In this document: positions 42,850 through 51,390 of the stretch, piece by piece
Numbering within the stretch: position 1 is the first letter of the stretch
How the letters are laid out: each line of letters starts with the position of its first letter
NCBI RefSeq assembly: GCF_900169165.1
Contig: NZ_FXYY01000003.1
Span: 248,001 to 312,000, forward strand
Length of the DNA stretch: 64,000 nucleotides
DNA from: Brevibacterium linens ATCC 9172
Lineage (GTDB): Bacteria > Actinomycetota > Actinomycetes > Actinomycetales > Brevibacteriaceae
Direction: 5' to 3'
Notes under the pieces: model-generated
Databases searched by the model: none
What the model saw: the letters and a program-made list of their open reading frames with translations, nothing else
What the model was told of the DNA's origin: nothing
Position numbers and translations under genes: made by a program

Positions 42850-43784
42850 CCGGCACACACTCAGTCGGCGGAGCCGGGCGTTTCGCTCCGAGCCCGAGCG
42901 GTGACCTCCACATCGGCAATATCCGCACCGGACTGCTCAGCTATGTGCGTGCCCGGCAGACGGGCCGCCGGTTCCTGTGGCGGGTCGAAGACCTCGATCG
43001 GGTGAAGACCGGCGCGGCCGACTCGCAGCTCGAGGTCTTCGCCGACCTCGGAGTCGTTCCCGACGAGCGTCCCCTTGTCCAGTCCGCACGCACCGCGGAA
43101 TACTCGGACGCGATTGCGAGGCTGGCAGCCGACGGTCTCGTCTACGAATGCTATTGCTCACGCAAGGACATCGCCCAGGCCCCGAGCGCGCCCCATGCAC
43201 CACCCGGGGCGTATCCCGGGACCTGTCGCAGTCTCGGCGAGGGAGAGCGGGAATCGGCCCGACGGAGACTCGAGGCGAACAACCGGCAGCCGGCGCTGCG
43301 TCTGCGCACGGACAACCGAGAGCACAGCATCACCGATGTGCTGCTGGGCCGAGTGGAGGCCCTTGTCGACGATCTCGTGCTGCGGCGAGGCGACGGCGTC
43401 TACGCCTACAACCTCACCGTTGTCGTCGATGATGCAGCGAGCGGAATCGACGAGATCCTGCGCGGGGACGATCTGGCCTCTTCTGCACCGCGGCAGGCAT
43501 ATCTGGCACAGCTGTTGGGTCTGCCCGCACCGGGCTGGGTCCATGTGCCCCTGGTGCTCAACGACAGCGGCCAGCGGCTGGCCAAACGCGACGGCGCGGT
43601 GACCTATCAGCAGCTGCGCAGCCTCGGGTGGAGCGTCGAGGACGTCTTCGCCTGGATGCAGCAGTCACTCGGGTTCGACGGTACCGGCTCCCGGTGGAGG
43701 TCCGTCGATGACATGATCAGGAGTGTCGACTTCACCGGGATGCCGACCGCCCCGACGGTCTTCGTCCCACCTGTGGGTGGTTAG
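42846..43784 (+). CDS. gluQ: glutamyl-Q tRNA(Asp) synthetase
   Basis: A 312-residue GluQ-RS, a truncated glutamyl-tRNA synthetase that attaches glutamate to the queuosine base of tRNA-Asp. It has the class I signature APSPSGDLHIGN at the N-terminus, the Cys ligands YECYCS and PGTC of the zinc site, and KRDG as the KMSKS-equivalent. The anticodon-binding half of GltX is absent, as expected. It starts at GTG 42846. The YadB/GluQ identity follows from length and the cysteine pattern. Confidence 0.93.
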   Translation: MTGTHSVGGAGRFAPSPSGDLHIGNIRTGLLSYVRARQTGRRFLWRVEDLDRVKTGAADSQLEVFADLGVVPDERPLVQSARTAEYSDAIARLAADGLVYECYCSRKDIAQAPSAPHAPPGAYPGTCRSLGEGERESARRRLEANNRQPALRLRTDNREHSITDVLLGRVEALVDDLVLRRGDGVYAYNLTVVVDDAASGIDEILRGDDLASSAPRQAYLAQLLGLPAPGWVHVPLVLNDSGQRLAKRDGAVTYQQLRSLGWSVEDVFAWMQQSLGFDGTGSRWRSVDDMIRSVDFTGMPTAPTVFVPPVGG

Positions 43785-43827
43785 GCCCGCGTTCGTCAGG
43801 CCGCCTGTTCGTCAGCTCGCGTGGCCG

Positions 43828-45036
43828 TCAGGCCGCGGACGAGTCGGCGGCGTCTCGGATGACTCCGTCGTAGATGGATTCGAAGGTGTCGAGCGTGTAT
43901 TCGATATCGTGTTTGGCCACGACGTCGAGCGACGCTTTCGACATGTCATCGAGATCGGCTTCGGGCATCCGGCAGATGCGGGTGAAGCGATCGGCCAGGG
44001 CGTCGGTGTCGCGCGGCGGGAACAGATACCCGTTGACTCCGTCGCGGACGAGGTGCGGCAGGGCCACCGCATCGGCAACGACCACGGGTTTGCGCGAGGC
44101 CAGCGCCTCCAGCGTGGCGATGGACTGCAGCTCAGCGGTCGAGGGCATACAGAAGAAGGTGCAGCGCTGGTAGGCGTCCATGAGCGCCTTGTCGCTGATC
44201 TTTCCGAGCACATGCACTCGGTCGGCGATGCCGAGTTCCTCCGCCAGGTGCTTCAGCGGTTCCTCCTGGTCACCGCCGCCGACGATATCGGCTTCGAGCC
44301 CCAACTCCGGATCGGTCTTCGCCACTGCCTCGACGATGTCTGCGGCATGCTTCTCCGAGGAGAGGCGACCGACGAAGAGGACGCGCGGGGGAACGGCCCG
44401 TGACTGGGCGCAGTCGAGTTCGCGCAGATGAGCGAAGCGTTCCAGATCGATCCCGCACGAGACCGCTCGGATGGGAGAGGAGAAGCCGTTCTCGGTGAGC
44501 AGATCGGCCGCCAACTGTGTGGGCACCGTGATGAAGTCAGCGGACTGGAACTTCCGGCGCAGATCCCACCAGGCGATGGCGGTGCCGCCGTCGAGAACGG
44601 GCTTCGGAGCTCTGAGGTAGGGACGGACGTTGTCGGGCATGAAATGGTTCGTGGCCACGACGGGGATAGCCCGCCTGATCGATTCGGAGAAGGCAAAGCG
44701 GCCGATGACGAAGTGAGCCTGTGTATGCACGACATCGGGACGGATGCTGTCGAGGAGTCGGGAGAGTTCGGGCTTCGTCTCCCACGGTATGCAGATCATC
44801 CACGTCGGGTGCAACGGCCAGCGGTGAGCGGTGAGTCGGTGAACGGTGACCCCGTTCTCGACGCTGACCGAGGGTTTGCCTGTCGCCGAAGGGCAGGCGA
44901 CATGGACATCGTTGCCGCGGGCGGCGAGGCCTGCGGCGAGCCGTTCGGCGAACTTCGCGGCACCGTTGACTTCGGGGGCGTACGTCTCTGCCGGAATGAG
45001 GATTCGGCGTTTCGGAGTGGGACGGTGCGCAGACAG
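43828..45036 (-). CDS. GT4-type glycosyltransferase with apparent CTG start
   Basis: A 402-residue GT-B glycosyltransferase. The N-terminal loop ILIPAETYAPEVNGAAKFAERLA is a classic GT4 start and requires translation from upstream of the first TTG at 44814. Between the upstream stop (45042-45040) and that TTG the frame contains no ATG, GTG or TTG. CTG at 45036, nine bases after GAGGAG, is therefore the likely start. The donor site shows LFVGRLSSEKHAADIVEA and the E-x7-E motif with STAELQSIATLEALASRKPVV. It overlaps nothing but begins three bases after the DMT transporter stop, so the pair is one operon. The substrate is not known; relatives act in cell-envelope glycolipid synthesis. Confidence 0.88.
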   Translation of the reverse strand: MSAHRPTPKRRILIPAETYAPEVNGAAKFAERLAAGLAARGNDVHVACPSATGKPSVSVENGVTVHRLTAHRWPLHPTWMICIPWETKPELSRLLDSIRPDVVHTQAHFVIGRFAFSESIRRAIPVVATNHFMPDNVRPYLRAPKPVLDGGTAIAWWDLRRKFQSADFITVPTQLAADLLTENGFSSPIRAVSCGIDLERFAHLRELDCAQSRAVPPRVLFVGRLSSEKHAADIVEAVAKTDPELGLEADIVGGGDQEEPLKHLAEELGIADRVHVLGKISDKALMDAYQRCTFFCMPSTAELQSIATLEALASRKPVVVADAVALPHLVRDGVNGYLFPPRDTDALADRFTRICRMPEADLDDMSKASLDVVAKHDIEYTLDTFESIYDGVIRDAADSSAA

Positions 45037-45039
45037 GAT

Positions 45040-45951
45040 TCAGCTCTCCTCGGTGTCGGTCATGGTGTCGGAACGGCGGGCGTTCCTGCGCTGAGCTTCT
45101 CGATCTCTGACATCGGGATGATACCGCGACAATACAACGACGGCTGCGCAGGCGACCAATCCGGTGAGCGTGATGGTCAGGATCAGCCAGATGGGGGAGT
45201 GGGCCGCCTCGCCGAGGACGATGGTGCCCAGGATGACGGCACCGATCGGGTCGATGACTGTCAGCCCGGCGATGACCATCTCCGGAGGGCCCGCCGCATA
45301 GGAGTTCTGGACGAACAGGGAACCGAGGGCAACCGCCGCCACCAGTGCTGCGACGTTGATCCAGGTGACCTGGTCGATGCCGGCCCGGAGGAACTGGACG
45401 CTGACCAGGTGGGCGTTCGTCGCCACACAGGCGAAGAGCAGTCCGGCCGCGATGATGAGAACCAGCTGCGGGGCATGACGGAAGACGAGGACGATCACCA
45501 GGCCGATCGCGACGGCGATGGCGGTGATCCAGAACAGGGGCATGGCATCGGCGCCGAGGTGGACCTCCGACTGTGCGGTCGTGGCCGAGAGCGCGACGAA
45601 GGCCGTCACCCCGGCGGTGCACCAGACGACGGACTGGACGAGTCGTCTGTTGACCTTGAGGCCGCGGTGACGGACGCCGAGCAGCACGGAGACGATGAGT
45701 GAGAATGCCCCGATCGGCTGGACGACCATCACCGGGGCCAGGGCCAGGGCGACGAAATTGCCCGCCGTTCCCACGCCGAGGATGGTCAGCCCGAGCAGCC
45801 AACGGCGGTTGCGGAGCAGGTCGGTGAAATGTGCCCAGCTCAGTCCGTTGTGGGAGTCATCCTGCCCGGCAACGGCTTCGTGCTGATACAAGGCGCCATA
45901 GGCCAGTGCCACGGCCGCGAGGACGGCGAGGGCGATTGCCGCTATGGTCAC
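45040..45951 (-). CDS. DMT-superfamily-type transporter
   Basis: A 303-residue protein with nine to ten hydrophobic helices and the look of an EamA/DMT or NIPA-like transporter: paired repeats, ALAPVMVVQPIGAFSLIVSVLLGVRHRG in the first half and AGLTVIDPIGAVILGTIVLGEAAHSP in the second (the EamA-type ...G..lLGE motif). GTG at 45951 has GGAAGA six bases ahead; the frame open to 46119 reads like non-coding DNA. Function unknown. It overlaps nothing and precedes a glycosyltransferase by three bases, which suggests export or lipid-linked sugar handling. Confidence 0.8.
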   Translation of the reverse strand: MTIAAIALAVLAAVALAYGALYQHEAVAGQDDSHNGLSWAHFTDLLRNRRWLLGLTILGVGTAGNFVALALAPVMVVQPIGAFSLIVSVLLGVRHRGLKVNRRLVQSVVWCTAGVTAFVALSATTAQSEVHLGADAMPLFWITAIAVAIGLVIVLVFRHAPQLVLIIAAGLLFACVATNAHLVSVQFLRAGIDQVTWINVAALVAAVALGSLFVQNSYAAGPPEMVIAGLTVIDPIGAVILGTIVLGEAAHSPIWLILTITLTGLVACAAVVVLSRYHPDVRDREAQRRNARRSDTMTDTEES

Positions 45952-46147
45952 GATGAGTCTTCCGGTTTCGACGGTGCAGTTCTGGGGTGGGGATCGCTTT
46001 GAGTCTATCGCGCAGGACGGCGGTGAAGATGGCCGCGGACTGTGTTTGTCCTGACTGTAAGGCAACCCTGCGGCAACGGGTGGGGAAACCCTCAATGCTG
46101 TGGCCGAAGCACCCTCCACGCTGTGAGCTAAAGCACTTGTCTTGGTT

Positions 46148-46177
46148 TTGTTCGTCGGCCGGGAGGTTTGCTAAGCT
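46148..46177 (+). promoter_or_regulatory. predicted promoter of tRNA-Asn
   Basis: TTGTTC (46148-46153) and TAAGCT (46172-46177) are 18 bp apart and 30 bp upstream of the tRNA. A GCAGGAAACTGC hairpin lies between the promoter and the gene. Confidence 0.5.
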
Positions 46178-46207
46178 GGAACACACATCCGCAGGAAACT
46201 GCGGTAT

Positions 46208-46280
46208 TCCTCCGTAGCTCAGTTGGCAGAGCATTCGACTGTTAATCGAAGGGTCGCTGGTTCGAGCCCAGCCGGGGGAG
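46208..46280 (+). tRNA. tRNA-Asn (anticodon GTT)
   Basis: A 73-base cloverleaf: acceptor TCCTCCG pairs with CGGGGGA (one T-G wobble), the D arm is GCTC/GAGC, the anticodon loop CTGTTAA gives GTT, and the T arm is GCTGG-TTCGAGC-CCAGC; the discriminator base is G. CCA is not encoded. A hairpin terminator follows. Confidence 0.96.
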
Positions 46281-46285
46281 CAGCA

Positions 46286-46314
46286 AAGGCCCCGTCCATC
46301 ATGGACGGGGCCTT
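46286..46314 (+). terminator. terminator of tRNA-Asn
   Basis: AAGGCCCCGTCCAT (46286-46299) and ATGGACGGGGCCTT (46301-46314) form a strong stem six bases beyond the tRNA. Confidence 0.8.
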
Positions 46315-46520
46315 CGTCGTTGCCGGAGGGTCCCCGGAGCCGACTCCGGTGCGCCAGCCCCCGCGGGTTCAAAATTCATACGCACTGTTCAAGAACACCA
46401 CGTAGGCATTTTGAGGCCGCTGATGCCGACAATTTGAGTGTGAACCATACGGAAGCAGCGGACCTCGGCACGCGTCGAGACGAAGAGGAATATGTGCCTC
46501 TTGAAGCGAGTTCATCTGGC

Positions 46521-47543
46521 ATGAAGTCTTTCGGATTCCTCAGTTTCGGTCACTATGACAACGGCGGCGACCTCGACGCCGGGCAGATGCTGCGCGATGG
46601 TGTTGAGATCTCAGTGGGCGCCGACGAACTCGGCGTCAACGGCGCCTCCTTCCGGGTCCATCATTTCGCGCCCCAGGCAGCCTCGCCCATTCCGCTGCTG
46701 TCGACGATTGCCGGGAAGACCAGCAGGATCGAGGTCGGTACCGGAGTCATCGATATGAGGTATGAGAACCCGCTTCACCTCGCCGAGGAGGCCGCCGCCC
46801 TCGATCTGCTCTCCGACCAGCGGGTGGCGCTGGGCATCAGCCGCGGCTCCCCGGAGCCGGCCCTGCGCGGATGGGAGGCCTTCGGCTACGAGGATCACAC
46901 CGAACCCAAAGCCGCGAACATGGCCAGGGAGAAGTTCGATCGGTTCCTCCGCGCCATCCGCGGCGAGGAACTTGCCCCGGCCGATCCGCAGCAGTTCGGT
47001 CCGGGGAAGCCTCTGCGCATCGAACCGCATTCCCCTGGCCTTGAACGCCGCATCTGGTGGGGTGCTGGATCTGCTTCCACCGCCGAATGGGCGGCACAGC
47101 AGGGTGTGAACCTGATGAGTTCGACTCTGCTCACCGAGGCGACCGGTGCCGCATTCGGGGACCTGCAGGCCGAGCAGATCGCCAGGTACCGTCAGGCATG
47201 GAGCGCCGCGGGGCACGAATGGACTCCGAGAGTGTCCGTCAGCCGCAGCATCTTCCCGATCACCACCGATCTCGACGACCTCTATTTCGGTCGGCGTGGG
47301 ACCGGCCAGGGTGATCAGATCGGCATCATCGACGACACACGCTCGACGTTCGGCCGTACCTACGCGGGCGAACCGGACAAGCTGATCGAGGAGCTCCAGT
47401 CCGATGCGGCCATCCAAGCTGCCGACACCCTCATGCTCACGATCCCCAGCCAGCTCGGCGTCGACTACAACCTGCACCTCCTCGAGTCCTTCGCAGAGAA
47501 TGTCGCACCGGCTCTCGGATGGGTGCCTGCCGGTGCGCACTGA
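46521..47543 (+). CDS. LLM-class flavin-dependent oxidoreductase
   Basis: A 340-residue member of the bacterial luciferase-like monooxygenase superfamily, which uses FMN or F420. Typical features: an N-terminal SFGFLSFGHYD strand, VHHFAPQAASPIPLLSTIAGKTSRIEVGTGV, the EEAAALDLLSDQRVALGISRGSPEPALRGW stretch, and a TIPSQLGVDYNLHLLESFAENVAPAL ending. I start at ATG 46521, where the conserved domain begins; upstream GTG 46494 is possible. No partner flavin reductase is adjacent, and the substrate is unknown. Confidence 0.87.
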   Translation: MKSFGFLSFGHYDNGGDLDAGQMLRDGVEISVGADELGVNGASFRVHHFAPQAASPIPLLSTIAGKTSRIEVGTGVIDMRYENPLHLAEEAAALDLLSDQRVALGISRGSPEPALRGWEAFGYEDHTEPKAANMAREKFDRFLRAIRGEELAPADPQQFGPGKPLRIEPHSPGLERRIWWGAGSASTAEWAAQQGVNLMSSTLLTEATGAAFGDLQAEQIARYRQAWSAAGHEWTPRVSVSRSIFPITTDLDDLYFGRRGTGQGDQIGIIDDTRSTFGRTYAGEPDKLIEELQSDAAIQAADTLMLTIPSQLGVDYNLHLLESFAENVAPALGWVPAGAH

Positions 47544-47561
47544 AGGGTACCGTCGTAGGAC

Positions 47562-47596
47562 CATCTCCGAACGTATGATGAGACCAATCGGAGATG
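47562..47596. promoter_or_regulatory. candidate operator/promoter of the DHA2 efflux gene
   Basis: CATCTCCGA (47562-47570) and TCGGAGATG (47588-47596) are perfect inverted copies 17 bp apart. They bracket a TATGAT box (47574-47579), 40 bp upstream of the efflux start. The layout fits a repressor dimer covering a -10 region. Confidence 0.5.
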
Positions 47597-47635
47597 AATC
47601 ACCATAAGGGACATTTCACCATCAGGGGAGACTGA

Positions 47636-49075
47636 GTGAGCGAGCGCACGACGATGACGCAGACGCAGAAGCGCATCCTCATCATCGGCCTCGTCCCCCT
47701 CTTCATGTCCCTGCTGTCGGTCTCGAGCATCAATGTCGTCCTGCCCTCCATCGCCGCCGGCATCGATGCCTCCACCTCGGCCCTGCAATGGGTGCTCACC
47801 GGGTATGCGCTGTCCTTCGGCGTCGTCCTCGTCGCTGCCGGACGGGCCGGCGATGTCTTCGGGCGCGGCCAGCTGTTCGTCATCGGCGTCGGTCTCTTCG
47901 GGCTCTCCTCGCTGGTCGCAGGAAGCGCCCCGGATCCGCTGACGCTCAATATCTCCCGCGTGTCCATGGGGCTGGGCTCGGGGTTCCTCAACCCGCAGGT
48001 CGTGGGCCTGCTGCAGCAGTATTTCCAGGGTCCGCCGCGCGGTCGTGCCTTCGGGCTGATGGGCACCACCGTGGGCCTGTCGGTGGCCATCGGCCCGGTG
48101 CTCGGCGGCGCCCTCATCGCACTGTTCGGCAGCGAACTCGGGTGGAGGGCGACCTTCCTGGTCAATGTGCCCTTCGCGATCGCCTCTCTCGTCCTCGCCC
48201 GGGTCTGGCTGCCTGCCGGAGCATGGCGACCTGCCGTCGATGAGGACGCGAAGAGCGTCGAAGGCGGCAGGGATCTCGACCCCGTGGGAGTCATCCTCCT
48301 CGGTGTCGGCGTCCTGCTCATCCTCCTGCCCTTCGTCGAATCATCGCTGGGCTGGTTCATCTGGCTGTCCCTGCCGGCAGGAATCGGCGTGATCTGGCTG
48401 TGGGCATGGTGGGAACGTCGCTATGCGCGTCAGGGTCGCCCTCCGATGGTCGACCTCGATCTCTTCCGCATCCGCAGCTTCAGCAACGGGGCGATCATCA
48501 TCGCCCTCTACTTCCTCGGCGTGACCAGCGTCTGGGTCCTCGTCGCCATCTACATGCAGCAGGGGCTGGGGCATACGGCCCTGGCTGCGGGAATGATCGG
48601 TCTGCCGGCCGCGCTGTGTTCGGCGGTCTCGGCGGATGTGTCCGGACGGTACGTCTTCCAGATCGGGCGCCGCCTCGTCGTCTGGGGGATCGCGCTGTGC
48701 CTCCTCGGTCTCCTGGCCACCATCGGGGTCGTCGCACTGCTGTCCCGTGGCATCGGCAGCGAATGGTGGATGCTGCTCACCCTGGCTTTCATCGGCACCG
48801 CACAGGGCATGGTCATCAGCCCCAATCAGACTCTGACTCTGCAGGAGGTTCCCCTGCGATACGCCGGATCCTCCGGGGGCGTGCTGCAGACAGGGCAGCG
48901 CATCGGCACCTCGATGGGGCTGGCGATCATGACCGCTCTGGCCTTCTCGATCACTGCGGTGAGCAATTGGCATTGGGCAATGATGGGAGCGTTCGTCGTG
49001 ATCGCCGTCATCGTCATCCTCGCCGGAGTCGTCGGCCTTATCGAAGTTCGCCGAGGCGGCCCCCGCCGAGCGTGA
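47636..49075 (+). CDS. MFS transporter of the DHA2 (14-helix) drug exporter type
   Basis: A 479-residue transporter with about 14 hydrophobic helices. Near the N-terminus are SINVVLPSIAAGIDASTSALQWVLTGYALSFGVVLVAAGRAGDVFGRG, the DHA2 pattern with the GxxxDxxGRr-type motif A. The segment GALIALFGSELGWRATFLVNVPFAI is motif C/post-helix 5 of EmrB/QacA proteins. It probably exports drugs or metabolites by proton antiport. GTG 47636 has AGGGGAG eight bases upstream. A dyad with operator-like features lies upstream, but no regulator gene is adjacent. Confidence 0.9.
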   Translation: MSERTTMTQTQKRILIIGLVPLFMSLLSVSSINVVLPSIAAGIDASTSALQWVLTGYALSFGVVLVAAGRAGDVFGRGQLFVIGVGLFGLSSLVAGSAPDPLTLNISRVSMGLGSGFLNPQVVGLLQQYFQGPPRGRAFGLMGTTVGLSVAIGPVLGGALIALFGSELGWRATFLVNVPFAIASLVLARVWLPAGAWRPAVDEDAKSVEGGRDLDPVGVILLGVGVLLILLPFVESSLGWFIWLSLPAGIGVIWLWAWWERRYARQGRPPMVDLDLFRIRSFSNGAIIIALYFLGVTSVWVLVAIYMQQGLGHTALAAGMIGLPAALCSAVSADVSGRYVFQIGRRLVVWGIALCLLGLLATIGVVALLSRGIGSEWWMLLTLAFIGTAQGMVISPNQTLTLQEVPLRYAGSSGGVLQTGQRIGTSMGLAIMTALAFSITAVSNWHWAMMGAFVVIAVIVILAGVVGLIEVRRGGPRRA

Positions 49076-49210
49076 GGAACCGTTCGCGGCACACCCGGTC
49101 GGTACGGCCAGCATCAGCTGTCAGCGCAATAATGTTACGGATTTTAGACAATCCGCTGTGTCCGAATGTGGAAGACTGTGAACGCACATCAGCCCATGGA
49201 AGGAAACACA

Positions 49211-50479
49211 GTGGTCGAGGCCGTACCCGAAGACGAGCTAGCGCTCGAAGAGCTCGTGCGCTCGGGCGGGATCGAAACCTATTTCGCCCCCGTCGTCGAT
49301 GTATTGACTTTCCAACGGGTCGGCCATCAGATTCTGCAGGCCCCCACGGGTGATCCTGAACTGGGACGTGCCGAATCGGAGAACCTGCGCCACGCCATGC
49401 GCGCCTCGACGATCACCGGTGATATCGACGCCTCCCTGCGGGATTCGGCGCTGCGCACGGCCGAAGGCGCAGGACTGCCGAAGTCCAACCGCCTGTTCCT
49501 CCACGCCGAAGCCGAATCCTTCGCCACCCTCGAGGACCGTGCCGGGGAACCCGACCGGTCGGTGATCCTCCAGCTCGACGCCAACCGTGTTGCCTCGTCT
49601 CCGGCCTCGGTGCTGCGTTCGGTGCGCTCGGCGCGCGCCATGGGATGGGGAGTGGGCATGTCATCGGTGGGTGCCGACCTGCGCAGCACCTCCTTCGTCC
49701 CGCTGGTCAATCCCTCCGTCGTCGGACTCCACCCGGACGTCCTGCGCATCGCCTGCGACTCCCATCTGGCTGAACTCAACCGCCTCCTCCACGCCCATCT
49801 CGAACGCACCGGCGCGGTCATCCTCGCCGACGGCGTCGTGACCGAAGACGATCTCGACCGGGTGCGTGCCCTGGGGGCACGATTCATGTCGGGGAGCTAT
49901 TTCGGTGAGGCCACGAAACAGCCGCAGCCGTTCTCCGAACCGAACGAGGACGCTCTCGTCTCCCACTACTCACGCAACCTTCCGGCATTGGGCACACCGT
50001 ATTCGATCTCTCAGGGGCTCCGGCGTGAGCCGCTGGTGATGAACCGCGAGCTCCTCGTCGCCCAGATCGCCGCCCTGGAAGAGCGCGCTCTGGCGTCGGG
50101 AACTGCGACCATCACTCTCGGCGTGTTCGGGGAGGACGCCGAGTTCTCCGAGGCGACACGGCTGCGGTACGAGAAGATCCGTGACACCGTTGGGCTGACC
50201 GCGATGTTCTCCGGCGGGTTCGACGGTCCACCGATTCCCGGAGTGCGCACCGGGCTCGTCGATGCGTCCGATCCCATTCGCAACGAACACGGTGTCGTGG
50301 TCGTCGGACCGGACTGGTCGGGCATGGTTGCGGCGTCGAAACGCAGTGATCCGGGCAGCGACGGGCAGACCGTCTTCGATGTCTACATCACGACCGACCG
50401 GTACACATGCGTCGACGCCGCACGCAGCGTTCTCACTCGCGTCGCACCTCTCACCGCAACAGCGAGGCTGCGGGCCTGA
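49211..50479 (+). CDS. degenerate EAL domain plus DICT sensory domain
   Basis: A 422-residue cytoplasmic protein. Residues about 10-230 look like an EAL phosphodiesterase fold (GGIETYFAPVVDVLTFQRVGHQILQ at the start, GARFMSGSYFGEATKQP at the end). The catalytic E-A-L triad position reads GHQIL, so c-di-GMP hydrolysis is unlikely. Residues about 265-415 match a DICT domain, a sensory module found with EAL and GGDEF domains. GTG 49211 has GGAAGGA six bases upstream. It is probably a c-di-GMP-binding or signal-integrating protein without enzymatic activity. Confidence 0.72.
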   Translation: MVEAVPEDELALEELVRSGGIETYFAPVVDVLTFQRVGHQILQAPTGDPELGRAESENLRHAMRASTITGDIDASLRDSALRTAEGAGLPKSNRLFLHAEAESFATLEDRAGEPDRSVILQLDANRVASSPASVLRSVRSARAMGWGVGMSSVGADLRSTSFVPLVNPSVVGLHPDVLRIACDSHLAELNRLLHAHLERTGAVILADGVVTEDDLDRVRALGARFMSGSYFGEATKQPQPFSEPNEDALVSHYSRNLPALGTPYSISQGLRREPLVMNRELLVAQIAALEERALASGTATITLGVFGEDAEFSEATRLRYEKIRDTVGLTAMFSGGFDGPPIPGVRTGLVDASDPIRNEHGVVVVGPDWSGMVAASKRSDPGSDGQTVFDVYITTDRYTCVDAARSVLTRVAPLTATARLRA

Positions 50480-50571
50480 GCAGCGCGAGTCCGGGTGTCC
50501 CGGCTTTGCAGAACGCACGTGTGATCCGAATGGGGGAGCGGACTCCGATGGTGCTAATGTTGTCTCGGCTG

Positions 50572-50648
50572 GCCCCCGTAGCTCAGCTGGTTAGAGCAGG
50601 GAACTCATAATTCCTTGGTCGTCGGTTCAAGTCCGACCGGGGGCACCA
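50572..50648 (+). tRNA. tRNA with CAT anticodon (Ile2 or elongator Met)
   Basis: A cloverleaf with acceptor GCCCCCG/CGGGGGC, D arm GCTC/GAGC, anticodon loop CTCATAA (CAT) and T arm GTCGG-TTCAAGT-CCGAC; CCA is encoded at 50646-50648, unlike the other three tRNAs here. The C4-G69 and C5-G68 pairs and the overall likeness to E. coli ileX favour a TilS-modified tRNA-Ile2, but elongator tRNA-Met cannot be excluded. An extended -10 box (TGCTAATGT) lies 12 bp upstream. Confidence 0.9.
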
Positions 50649-50704
50649 TGCAGGACTCGACAGTCGTCTAAGCACTGGGGTCGAACCCTCAGTTGTCATC
50701 GCGC

Positions 50705-51238
50705 TCAGGACCTATCCTCTTCGTGCTCTTGCTGGGCCCCCAGGCCTTGATTCGGGTCGAAGACTGTCCCGGACAGGGGAGCGTAGGCGATCCAACTTCC
50801 GCCGGGATTGTTCCTCCTGCGCTCTTCGGCCTCGCGCTTTTCGGCCTCTGCCTCGTCGAACAGCCGTGTGAAGGCTGCTTCCGCCTTCGGGTTCTCGGCG
50901 GAATGCTCCGACCGCATATGCACAGTCTCCGCGCTGACCTCATGTGAAGAGAACTCCACGACGAACTGCGGGCCGACTTCGGCAGCGACAAATCGGGCGA
51001 GCCGGACGCCTTCCTCGGTGTACGTGCGTTCAGCTGTCGCCGTCACCCATTCGAAATCGGAATCGAGCGAGTCATAGTAGGACTGTTCCCATGCCTCCAG
51101 CTCCGCGACCAGCCACTCGGACAGTCCCGTGTCCTCGTAGTCGATCGGCATACTGATCCACAGCACCGTATCTGCATAGTCGGGGAACATGCGGATGGTC
51201 CGGAGCGATGCATCGTCGGCACTGTGAACGTCGGTCAT
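50705..51238 (-). CDS. hypothetical protein
   Basis: A 177-residue acidic, soluble protein. The N-terminal two-thirds contain SLRTIRMFPDYADTVLWISMPIDYEDTGLSEWLVAELEAWEQSYYDSLDSDFEWV, and the last 60 residues are a charged, Ala/Glu/Arg-rich helix ending in a Gly/Gln-rich tail. There is no signal peptide or membrane helix. ATG 51238 follows a GGTGGGAA; GTG 51268 would add ten residues. I do not recognise a family. It converges with the CAT tRNA and diverges from DUF3145. Confidence 0.7.
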   Translation of the reverse strand: MTDVHSADDASLRTIRMFPDYADTVLWISMPIDYEDTGLSEWLVAELEAWEQSYYDSLDSDFEWVTATAERTYTEEGVRLARFVAAEVGPQFVVEFSSHEVSAETVHMRSEHSAENPKAEAAFTRLFDEAEAEKREAEERRRNNPGGSWIAYAPLSGTVFDPNQGLGAQQEHEEDRS

Positions 51239-51390
51239 GTTCCCACCGTAACGCCGATTGTCGGCCACCTGCAGACACCCGACGCCACCAGCACATTTGA
51301 TGCTTGGCTATGGGTCGGACATCGACTATCATGTGGTCAGCACCTCCTTTCGGATCGTAGGGGAAGACGTATCCGAGGTAGGAGGCAGAA

